From Gluconobacter frateurii (GTDB lineage Bacteria; Pseudomonadota; Alphaproteobacteria; Acetobacterales; Acetobacteraceae), in assembly GCF_002723955.1 (NCBI RefSeq), contig NZ_BEWN01000001.1, positions 682,001 through 746,000 on the forward strand: a stretch of 64,000 bases of DNA, read 5' to 3'. Positions 27,472 to 35,065 of the stretch are shown here, piece by piece; position 1 is the stretch's first letter, and each line of letters opens with the position of its first letter. The position numbers were made by a program, and so were the translations under genes. The notes below the pieces were generated by a model. It ran no database searches. It was not told where the DNA came from and saw only the letters and a list, made by a program, of their open reading frames with translations.

Positions 27472-28222
27472 AGTTGAAAACTTCAGGGCTGAAAGGCGCC
27501 TGCCGCTCGGGTGTCTGCCAGTCCTGCATTTGCTCGTACATGGTCGCCGCCTTACGCCACAGGTCCGGTCCTACAGCGTCCTGCAACGGCTTCTGCAATT
27601 CCATCCACTCTTTGACGAGTTGCTGAGCCTCCGGGCTTGAAGGCACGACGTGACGGCCGATGGCCTCTTCACAACTGGTAATCAATTTTACCCATCGGAT
27701 TTGATAGAACGTCTTTTCGTCTTCACCGCCGAAATGAGCGTCCATCTGTTTCTGCCATTCATGTTGCTCGGACGGCGTGAAATACTGTTCGAAAACAGGC
27801 TGAGTATTTCCCCACTGAAGAGCCGTTTCTCCTTCCCGGAGCAGAAGGCAGAATGCTGCAAGATCCACGGCGCCGTTACAGGGGTGGCTCTCTTTCAGTA
27901 GGTTTCGGGTTGCGGTGAGCTGATGGATTGTTCTTTCGAGAGCTGTCTTTCGCATCGAGAGAAGCGCCAGTTGGGCGTCTATGATGGTTTCAGGAGCACT
28001 GGGTCTGCGCTCCATGTTTTTGATTTCTGAAAGACTGAATCCCATGCGCTTCAGAAGCAGGACATGGGCTAGCGCGCTTACGGCTGACAGATCGTAAACT
28101 CTTCTGCCGTTTTCTGCGCGGATGGGGCTGATAAGCCCCATAGCTTCAAAATATCGGAGCGTACGGGGTGTGGTGGCGCTGGCCTTGGCCAGTTCCCCAA
28201 TGGTCAGGGTTTGCGGTTTCAT
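27431..28222 (-). CDS. MerR family transcriptional regulator
   Basis: 263 residues: an N-terminal MerR helix-turn-helix and wing (TIGELAKASATTPRTLRYFEAMGLI, residues about 7-75), a coiled-coil dimer helix (about 78-112), and a larger C-terminal domain of about 150 residues rich in Trp, Glu and Gln that looks like a ligand-sensing domain of the TipAS type. No metal-binding Cys pattern is seen, so a small-molecule effector is more likely than a metal. The SD (AGGAGG) lies inside one arm of an inverted repeat (28230-28270), suggesting autoregulation. The next gene upstream, the AI-2E permease, is on the same strand and may be separately driven. Confidence 0.88.
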   Translation of the reverse strand: MKPQTLTIGELAKASATTPRTLRYFEAMGLISPIRAENGRRVYDLSAVSALAHVLLLKRMGFSLSEIKNMERRPSAPETIIDAQLALLSMRKTALERTIHQLTATRNLLKESHPCNGAVDLAAFCLLLREGETALQWGNTQPVFEQYFTPSEQHEWQKQMDAHFGGEDEKTFYQIRWVKLITSCEEAIGRHVVPSSPEAQQLVKEWMELQKPLQDAVGPDLWRKAATMYEQMQDWQTPERQAPFSPEVFNFIREAAALRAATP

Positions 28223-28229
28223 CGGGTTC

Positions 28230-28270
28230 CTCCTGACGCGCCATCTGTCATGATGACGTTACGTCAGGAG
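28230..28270. promoter_or_regulatory. Inverted repeat at the merR-type gene start
   Basis: CTCCTGACG (28230-28238) and CGTCAGGAG (28262-28270) form perfect 9-base arms 23 bases apart, with GTCATGATGAC between them. One arm contains the SD of the MerR gene. This is a candidate operator, or an RNA hairpin that hides the SD. Confidence 0.4.
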
Positions 28271-28282
28271 CAAGGGGAAAAT

Positions 28283-29458
28283 TTACTCTTTGCGCGCCTC
28301 GTCTTCAAAAATCTCTCCGACATCCCGCTTGGTCTGATCTTCGTCTTCCAGAGGAGCTGTGGCCTTGTCTCCCATAGCAAGGAGAGCTGCCGTAATCGGA
28401 GAAGCCAGGATCAGCCCTGGAATACCAAGAATCGAGCTGAAAACGGTCTGAGACAAGATGGCGACTGCGGGTGGCATGTGCACAGCACGGCGCTGGATCA
28501 GCGGAGCAAGGACATTGCCTTCGAAGAACTGGATAACGCTATAGAGAATGGCGACAAACAGCGCTTCCTTGGTTCCCATCGAGAGACCCAGCAACACGGC
28601 GGGAACAGCGCCCATAATGGCACCGATATACGGGATGAAATTGCAAAGCCCTGCAACCACGCCGAGAGCCAGCGCGAGGGGTACGCCAATCAGCGAAAGG
28701 CCGATACCTGACAGAATCCCGACAACAAGCATGTCGAGAGCCTGTCCGGCAGTCCACGCCCAGAGGGTGGTCCCAGCAGCCATAAGGAGCGTGCGGGCTG
28801 AGCCGCGGTGCTGGGTTGGAAAGAGGCGCAGAAAACCATCAATGTAAATGGCTGGAGACAAAGCGAAGTAGAGGCCTGCAATCAGGATCACCGCCAGGGT
28901 GCCGAGAACACCGAAGGCGCTGCTTAGAATGCCCGTAACAGAGCCTGCGAGGCCCGATCCCAGTGAGCCAAGGCTGCCGGAGGTCGCATCATTGCCGCCC
29001 ACGGCAGTTGGCAGATGGTCGAGAACCAACTGGCCGAGAGTAGAGCCGGAAAGATGGGACTTGAGGTCTCCGGACTGCTGAACAAGGGCCTGCTTGAGGC
29101 GAATGAACTGGTCCCCGATAGCTGGACCGCTGCTCCAGGCCAGACCGGCTACCGCCAGAAGAATGACAACAGTCACCAATGCCACGGCAGCCTGATAAGG
29201 GATGAACGTGACGTGTCGGCGCACCATGCGGGCCAGGCCATGCAGTACGACGGCCATCAGGGCCGATGCGAAGACAACGGCCAGGACATCTTTCATGAGC
29301 CAGACGGCCAACAGAATTAATGTGACGGTGAGGGCGATGCGGAGAAGCCCCGCGATCTTGGAAAGCTCGCGGGCGCGAGGTTCCTTTTCGTCACGGTCCT
29401 TCGGGTCGGAAAACGAAATGGGCATCAGCCGGTCCATCCTGAATCTGTAGGCCAGCAT
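28283..29458 (-). CDS. AI-2E family (PerM-type) permease
   Basis: Multi-pass membrane protein of the AI-2E/UPF0118 family, 391 residues with about eight hydrophobic segments. Conserved areas are the pair of N-terminal helices with LKDVLAVVFASALMAVVL-like hydrophobicity, a long extracytoplasmic segment (about 110-180), and the C-terminal block GLCNFIPYIGAIMGAVPAVLLGL followed by FFEGNVLAPLIQRRAVHMPPAV, diagnostic for the family. Members include TqsA (autoinducer export) and sodium/proton antiporters; function cannot be assigned here. The acidic and basic head before residue 40 allows starts at 29458, 29437 or 29425. Confidence 0.88.
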   Translation of the reverse strand: MLAYRFRMDRLMPISFSDPKDRDEKEPRARELSKIAGLLRIALTVTLILLAVWLMKDVLAVVFASALMAVVLHGLARMVRRHVTFIPYQAAVALVTVVILLAVAGLAWSSGPAIGDQFIRLKQALVQQSGDLKSHLSGSTLGQLVLDHLPTAVGGNDATSGSLGSLGSGLAGSVTGILSSAFGVLGTLAVILIAGLYFALSPAIYIDGFLRLFPTQHRGSARTLLMAAGTTLWAWTAGQALDMLVVGILSGIGLSLIGVPLALALGVVAGLCNFIPYIGAIMGAVPAVLLGLSMGTKEALFVAILYSVIQFFEGNVLAPLIQRRAVHMPPAVAILSQTVFSSILGIPGLILASPITAALLAMGDKATAPLEDEDQTKRDVGEIFEDEARKE

Positions 29459-29520
29459 CCGCTTATGGATTTAGGGATGGCGGGTCAATCGGCTGTTTTA
29501 TCCCGAGGGTGAAGCTGAGG

Positions 29521-30750
29521 TCATCCTGCCCGACGGATCTGTGTGTCTGTATGGGAAAGAATATAGGGGCCCCCTCCGATAATCTGAAGTGCGAGAGTGC
29601 TTGGCCCTTCAGTATTGATATGCAGGGCTGCGTCACCATCAGTCCAGCCCTGACCTTCAATCTCATCTGCCATCCAGCCGGAGGTAGGCTCTGGGGGGAT
29701 CAGATGGTCAGTAACCCTTCGGGTTTTGGGGCCGTCAAAAAGCATAATGTCACGGATGAGGACACCCAAGGCGCGTCTATCGTCCACATACGGCCCCACC
29801 ACATCACAGGGGCGGTCTGCACGGGACATCAGCCGGAGGCTTCTGATCGCGTGCGGCAACGTAAAAATGACAAAGCCACTGCTCTGGCGGCTTGGGTAGA
29901 GACGGGTGCCATCTGGCAAAAGCAGATGCAGGGCCGGATCTGCTGTTGTGAATGCTGCAAAGCCGTCAATGCCTGCTCGCAGGGCGATTGCTTTCCATGC
30001 TGGCTCTGTCTGGAAACGGGATGTCATAAGGGGAGCTGCAGCATCTTTTTGCCAGTCTTTCTGGCTTGAGCGAAGGGCTGCAATCTGGCCAGTTTGTCGG
30101 AAAGCCTGCCTGTCGCCAGTGTCCAAATAGCTTTCGGTTAGAAGGCCATTAGCTGAGATAACGACATGCGTTTCGGTTTCAACATGGAAATATTCATATG
30201 AGCGAAATGTTTTATCCCATGTGATGGAAGCGCCATTGACCAGCATCCGTGCCGGAATGAAGCCACCGTTCAGGAAAATACAGTGTTCAGCCGTTACAAG
30301 CAGATCTGTATGCGGCATGTGGTCAGCAATAGCGCCTGCATGGATACGAATAGGCCAGCCAGCCAGATCATCTGGAAGATCCGGGCGAACGGTGCATAGA
30401 CTTTTCCCCACCCACACCAGTTTTTCCGACAGGCCATCCGACGTCAGGACCAGATCGTTGATAGCAAGGGATTCCACGGCCTTTTCGCCATTTGGGGTCG
30501 CAATCAGACTTCCCGAAAGAAAACAGGCTGCAGTAAAGTTGTCCGTTACTGTGCGCTCTGTTTCTGCTTTCGAGTGTGCAGAGCTGGATCGAGCTGCCGA
30601 ATGATGCCCATGCTGGTGATGGGGGGAGTGGGGACTGGCATGCTCTGAAGACGACGACGAGCGATGACGAACCTGTTCGCGGCCGCGGGAAGACTGCTTG
30701 TGAGACGGAGAGTGAGATGCATAAGAGCCGCGGGAAGTGTTCTGAGGCAC
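29521..30750 (-). CDS. Hint (Hedgehog/intein) domain protein
   Basis: 409 residues. The first 70 are low-complexity, rich in Ser, His and Arg (HSPHHQHGHH), without a Sec signal. A Hint_2-type domain follows: CFLSGSLIATPNGE at 76-89 with the nucleophile-position Cys, LVLTSDG, then LLVTAEHCIFLNGGFIPARMLVNG with the conserved His, and SYLDTGDR near 207. After about residue 215 comes a separate region of about 190 residues. Such proteins recur in Acetobacteraceae; autoprocessing has been proposed from the fold but the usual C-terminal His-Asn of inteins is not visible. Cell location and partner are unknown. Confidence 0.82.
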   Translation of the reverse strand: MPQNTSRGSYASHSPSHKQSSRGREQVRHRSSSSSEHASPHSPHHQHGHHSAARSSSAHSKAETERTVTDNFTAACFLSGSLIATPNGEKAVESLAINDLVLTSDGLSEKLVWVGKSLCTVRPDLPDDLAGWPIRIHAGAIADHMPHTDLLVTAEHCIFLNGGFIPARMLVNGASITWDKTFRSYEYFHVETETHVVISANGLLTESYLDTGDRQAFRQTGQIAALRSSQKDWQKDAAAPLMTSRFQTEPAWKAIALRAGIDGFAAFTTADPALHLLLPDGTRLYPSRQSSGFVIFTLPHAIRSLRLMSRADRPCDVVGPYVDDRRALGVLIRDIMLFDGPKTRRVTDHLIPPEPTSGWMADEIEGQGWTDGDAALHINTEGPSTLALQIIGGGPYILSHTDTQIRRAG

Positions 30751-30885
30751 GTAGGCATCCTGTCTTTACTGGGAGGCAAATCTGGGAGCGCCAGTTGCCT
30801 CATGTTTTAAGGTCCAGACAGACATCTACCGTTCAAAGGTAAACAAACTCCTTATTCACACGTCACAATCTGTGAAATTTCGTTT

Positions 30886-32802
30886 TCAGGCTGATGCTTC
30901 TTCAAGTTCAGCCTGAGCTTCCAGCCATAACTCTTCGGTCTGTTCCTGCGTTGTATTAAGGGCGGACAGATGTGCGTTTAGAGACGCAATTTCGCCGGGG
31001 TTTCCGGACTGATAGAGTAGGGGGTCAGCAAGCTTGGCCTCGATTTTTTCTTTTTCTTTCGTAATCTGGGTGAGTTTCGCCTCGGCATCACGAATTTTTC
31101 GCCTGAGCGGAGCCAGCGCACGCGTCAATTCCTTGCGATCTACCCTTTTCTGATTTGCAGAAGGTTGGGGAGTGTCCTGGGAAGACGAACGGGCGGCGCT
31201 TTTCGTACGTTCCGTATTTTCTGCACGGGCCTTCCGGGCGCGCTCGATCAGCCATTCCTTATACTCAGCCATATCCCCTTCGAAGGGGGTGATCGTTCCG
31301 TCTTCGACCAGCCAGAACCGGTCCGCCACGGATTCAACCAGATGGCTGTCATGGCTGATCAGGATAACGGCCCCTTCAAATTCTGAGAGGGCACGGATCA
31401 GAGCGTCTCGGGCATCTAGATCCAGATGGTTGGTCGGCTCATCGAGGATGAGCAGGTGAGGGGCGTCACGCGTCGAGAGTGCAAGAAGAAGCCGCGCCTT
31501 CTCGCCGCCTGACAGTTCAGAAACACGTGTTTCCGCTCGGTTCACGTCCAGACCAAATCGCGCCAATTGAGACCGGACGGCGACAGGGGGTGCGTCCGGC
31601 ATGGCGCGCGCCATGTGGTCGATGGGTGTTTCTGACAGGACGAGTTCATCCGCCTGGTGCTGCGCGAAATACCCGATCCTGAGTTTTGAAGAGTGGTTGT
31701 AAGAACCGACCATTGGCTCAAGTCGGCCTGCTAGAAGTTTGGCAAACGTGGATTTTCCGCGCCCGTTCTGACCTAGAAGCGCGATTCGGTCTTCCATATC
31801 CAGACGCTGGTTCAGCCCTTTAAGAACCACGCGCCCATCATAACCAATGCTGACATTGTCGAGCGTAATCATGGGCGGCGGAAGGGGCTGAGGTTCGGGG
31901 AAGGAAAAGCGCGTAGGCGTATCTTCCACGACACTGTCGATCTGGGGCAGGCGTTCAAGCGCTTTCAGCCGGGCCTGGGCCTGCTTGGCCTTGGTCGCCT
32001 TGGCGCGGAAGCGATCCACAAATGACTGCATATGAGCGCGCTGGGTCGCGATGCGTTCTGCCATGCGATTCTGCTGGAGAGCCTGCTCCGTGCGGATGCG
32101 CACAAAATTGTCATAGCCACCTGGCGTCAGGCTGAGCTTCTGATGATCAAGATGCGCAATCGCATCGACGGTATTATCGAGCAGCGAGCGGTCATGGCTG
32201 ACGATGATCGCTGCGCCGGGGAATTTGGCCAGCCAGGACTCGAGCCACAGGGTAGCCTCGATATCAAGATGGTTGGTTGGTTCGTCCAGCAGCAGTAGAT
32301 CGGGGCTCAGGAACAGTGCTGTCGCAAGGGAAACGCGCATCCGCCAGCCGCCCGAGAAATCCGAGACAGAGCGGAGCTGAGCGTCCTGATCAAACCCAAG
32401 GCCAGACAGAATGGCGCCAGCGCGGGCGGGGGCTGTGTATGCGTCGATTGCGATCAGGCGTTCATGAACGTCTGCGATCCGTTCAGGATCTGTGGCAGTT
32501 TCTGCTTCCGCAAGGAGCTTGGCACGCTCGATGTCGCCTTCGAGAACGGTGTCGATCAGGGACGTTTCGCCAGATGGCGTTTCCTGCTTCACGCGGCCCA
32601 TTGTCGCGCGGTTGGCCAGCGTAATCGTACCGCCATCAGGTGCGATATCACCCGCAATAGCGCCAAGAAGTGTTGATTTTCCGGCACCATTCTTTCCAAT
32701 GAGGCCAATTTTCCGACCTGGATCGACAGTCAGCGATGCGCCGTCCAGCAGAGGGCGGCCAGCGATGCGAAGTGTCAGGTCAGTGATGGTGAGCAGGCTC
32801 AC
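30886..32802 (-). CDS. ABC-F family ATPase (Uup/YheS/EttA type)
   Basis: Soluble ABC-F protein with two ATPase domains and no membrane part; relatives act on the ribosome. About 638 residues from GTG 32802: first Walker A GKNGAGKS at 36-43, [19 protein letters not shown] signature with [11 protein letters not shown], a linker of about 80 charged residues (the P-site tRNA interaction motif region), second Walker A GQNGRGKS (about 345-352), [14 protein letters not shown], and a C-terminal coiled coil rich in Lys/Glu (about 570-638). A longer in-frame reading to 33402 runs antisense through ndk and is rejected. It is divergent from ndk with about 114 bases between them. Confidence 0.92.
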   Translation of the reverse strand: MSLLTITDLTLRIAGRPLLDGASLTVDPGRKIGLIGKNGAGKSTLLGAIAGDIAPDGGTITLANRATMGRVKQETPSGETSLIDTVLEGDIERAKLLAEAETATDPERIADVHERLIAIDAYTAPARAGAILSGLGFDQDAQLRSVSDFSGGWRMRVSLATALFLSPDLLLLDEPTNHLDIEATLWLESWLAKFPGAAIIVSHDRSLLDNTVDAIAHLDHQKLSLTPGGYDNFVRIRTEQALQQNRMAERIATQRAHMQSFVDRFRAKATKAKQAQARLKALERLPQIDSVVEDTPTRFSFPEPQPLPPPMITLDNVSIGYDGRVVLKGLNQRLDMEDRIALLGQNGRGKSTFAKLLAGRLEPMVGSYNHSSKLRIGYFAQHQADELVLSETPIDHMARAMPDAPPVAVRSQLARFGLDVNRAETRVSELSGGEKARLLLALSTRDAPHLLILDEPTNHLDLDARDALIRALSEFEGAVILISHDSHLVESVADRFWLVEDGTITPFEGDMAEYKEWLIERARKARAENTERTKSAARSSSQDTPQPSANQKRVDRKELTRALAPLRRKIRDAEAKLTQITKEKEKIEAKLADPLLYQSGNPGEIASLNAHLSALNTTQEQTEELWLEAQAELEEASA

Positions 32803-32916
32803 GGGCGCCTCGATCAGTCGGGAAGAGTGAAAAAACCGCGACAGACCTATCAGGAACGACGAATTTGCTCTAGTGGAACGGCGGGATTTACCCCTTTGTC
32901 CAACAGGAGAAGAAAG

Positions 32917-33339
32917 ATGGCTCTCGAGCGCACGCTTTCCATCATCAAGCCAGACGCCACGAAGCGTAACCTGACCGGCAAGATCAATGCCGTGTTCGAA
33001 GAAGCCGGTCTGCGCATCGTTGCCCAGAAGCGCATCCAGCTGACCGAAAAGCAGGCTGGTGCTTTCTACGCTGTTCACAAGGAGCGCCCGTTCTACGGCA
33101 GCCTCGTGTCCTCCATGATTGCCGAGCCGGTTGTCGTGCAGGTTCTGCAGGCTGAGAACGCTGTTGCCAAGCATCGTGAAGTCATGGGTGCAACGAACCC
33201 GGCTGACGCTGCTGAAGGCACTGTTCGCAAGCTGTACGCAGAAAGCATCGAAGCCAACTCCGTGCACGGCTCTGACAGCCTTGAGAATGCAAAGAACGAA
33301 ATCGCATTCTTCTTCGCTGAGACGGAAATCCTTCCGTAA
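32917..33339 (+). CDS. ndk: Nucleoside diphosphate kinase
   Basis: Equalises nucleoside triphosphate pools by phosphotransfer through a phospho-histidine. The 140-residue protein has the exact family length and features: [16 protein letters not shown] (3-18), RPFY (58-61), [15 protein letters not shown] (90-104) and the active-site His117 in NSVHGSDS. The start at 32917 has an SD (AGGAGAAGAA); an in-frame ATG at 32827 lies upstream and would add 30 unrelated residues. Monocistronic, with a terminator 13 bases after the stop. Confidence 0.98.
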   Translation: MALERTLSIIKPDATKRNLTGKINAVFEEAGLRIVAQKRIQLTEKQAGAFYAVHKERPFYGSLVSSMIAEPVVVQVLQAENAVAKHREVMGATNPADAAEGTVRKLYAESIEANSVHGSDSLENAKNEIAFFFAETEILP

Positions 33340-33351
33340 GGAAGATAGATG

Positions 33352-33396
33352 TGGGAATGGAGGCATATGATCCTTCATTCCCATTTTTTGCTGACA
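33352..33396 (+). terminator. Rho-independent terminator of ndk
   Basis: TGGGAATGGAGG and CCTTCATTCCCA form a hairpin with one mismatch, followed by TTTTTTG. Confidence 0.75.
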
Positions 33397-33507
33397 ATTC
33401 ATTAAACTGTCGTGACAGAAACAGGGTCTTTATCTGTTTCTATTAGTCATTTTTATTGTTAAAAGAGATACACTATTTAATAGCAGTCTATAAGTGTGGT
33501 GTAATCT

Positions 33508-34899
33508 GTGCGCGAACATGTTCTAACGGCTCAGTTATATAGGAATCCCTTAGCTATTGTTTGGGGGCTTCTGGTTTCTGCTTTTCTAGTGTTCCTGATT
33601 TTTGCCACGCCTCCTATGCAGGTTCCCGATGAGCAAAATCACTTCCTTAGAGTTGCACAGCTTGCACAGGGAGGCGTGATTGGTCGTCGTCTTAACGCTT
33701 TGGATAGCGGAGGAATGCTTCCTGCGGACAGCGTGACATTTGCTCATAGTTACGACGATATCCCCTCGCACTATGATCATAAAATTCAATGGAGCCGTTT
33801 GGATACAGGATCAAATCTGACTTGGAAAAGTCAGAGAATACCAGCAGGTTTTCCCAATACCGTCATATACTCTCCAGTGTTTTACCTGCCTGCCGTGCTA
33901 GGCGTCGAGGTGGGCAAGGTTCTTCATACAAATATTTTGACGTCTTTTTACCTTGCGAGAATATCAAGTTCTATTTTTTGTCTTCTGGTTGGATTCATGG
34001 CACTTTTAGTAGCCATCAGAGGAAAACTTCTTATTGCTGTTTTCCTGTCCATGCCAATGGTCTTATCATTATTTGCGTCCTGTTCTCAGGACGGTCCTCT
34101 GATTGCTTCCTGTGCATTATGTGTCGCTCTTCTAACGCGGGTTGAAGATAGTTTTTCCGAAAGGAAATGGTTCTGGCCCGCGGTTGCGCTACTGTTGGGA
34201 TGTATTCTTGCTTCAAAGCCTCCGTATATTTTAATGGCCTTTATTCCCGTGGTTCTTGCTCCCAGTTTTTCATGGCGTAGGGCTGCTGGTGCTTGCGGGA
34301 TTGCAGTTGCGCTCCTGATGATCTGGTCATTTTGGGGAGTTCACACTACAAAAGTGCCATTCCAATCTGGGCAAGGTGTTGATTCAGGGCGCCAAGTTCA
34401 TTTCTTGCTCAGTCATCCTATTACAGGTTTGGAAGCTCTTCTAAATACATTCCATTTCTTCGGGAGCTCTTTTAAGCAGCAATTTGTGGGAGTGTTGGGA
34501 TGGCTGGATGCTCCTTTGCCATCATGGTTTTATCGTTTTGAAAAAATCATACTAATACTTACTGCATTAATTTCTTCTCTGTATTTCTCAATAAAAATTA
34601 ACAAAGAATTTTTATTGAGAAAAATACTTATTTTTACACTGTGTCTGGGAACGGCGTGCGCTGTCAGTATCGCTCTGTATCTGATTTGGACGCCTGTTGG
34701 TTTGAATTATATTGAGGGTATTCAAGGGAGATATTTTATTCCACTGGCAATTTTCTCAATTCTAATGCTTCCAATTTCTTCTCTACCGCGCGCCTTGACT
34801 GAAACAAAGGTAATGGTTTTGGAAATTATTGTTCTCTGTGTCAGCTTATGGGGCGGGATGGGGGCGGTGCTTGAGACAGTTCTGGCCCGCTATTGGTAA
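33508..34899 (+). CDS. DUF2142 family multi-pass membrane protein
   Basis: 463-residue integral membrane protein with about ten hydrophobic segments. The early motif FATPPMQVPDEQNHFLRVAQLA after the first helix is the hallmark of DUF2142, a family with GT-C-like glycosyltransferase topology found in surface-polysaccharide loci. The Asp-Glu pair on the first extracytoplasmic loop fits a GT-C catalytic site. It starts with GTG. The gene is visibly richer in A and T, with different codon choice from ndk just upstream, suggesting acquisition. Its probable partners are the YfhO-like protein and the GtrB-type transferase downstream. Specific substrate unknown. Confidence 0.8.
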   Translation: MREHVLTAQLYRNPLAIVWGLLVSAFLVFLIFATPPMQVPDEQNHFLRVAQLAQGGVIGRRLNALDSGGMLPADSVTFAHSYDDIPSHYDHKIQWSRLDTGSNLTWKSQRIPAGFPNTVIYSPVFYLPAVLGVEVGKVLHTNILTSFYLARISSSIFCLLVGFMALLVAIRGKLLIAVFLSMPMVLSLFASCSQDGPLIASCALCVALLTRVEDSFSERKWFWPAVALLLGCILASKPPYILMAFIPVVLAPSFSWRRAAGACGIAVALLMIWSFWGVHTTKVPFQSGQGVDSGRQVHFLLSHPITGLEALLNTFHFFGSSFKQQFVGVLGWLDAPLPSWFYRFEKIILILTALISSLYFSIKINKEFLLRKILIFTLCLGTACAVSIALYLIWTPVGLNYIEGIQGRYFIPLAIFSILMLPISSLPRALTETKVMVLEIIVLCVSLWGGMGAVLETVLARYW

Positions 34900-35065
34900 A
34901 AACCTTATGACGGCATTTCTCTGATAGAGCTTAATTGGTTCATAATTTGTTTTTCTAATTTGTAAGGCCAGGCACGAAACAAGGTATTCTTGTTGTGTGA
35001 CTGGCAAAATTATTATTGAATGAAACAACACGTCGAATATCGTAAATTTTGAGACATAAATTGTA
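34900..35065 (+). other. AT-rich spacer between the DUF2142 and YfhO-like genes
   Basis: 166 bases of very AT-rich sequence, probably holding a promoter for the YfhO-like gene; no clear -35/-10 pair or ORF is supported. Confidence 0.4.

Noticed and set aside
32803-33402. N-terminal 200 residues of a longer ABC-F reading
   Set aside because: This stretch is antisense to ndk and unlike any ABC-F protein; the GTG at 32802 gives the normal start.
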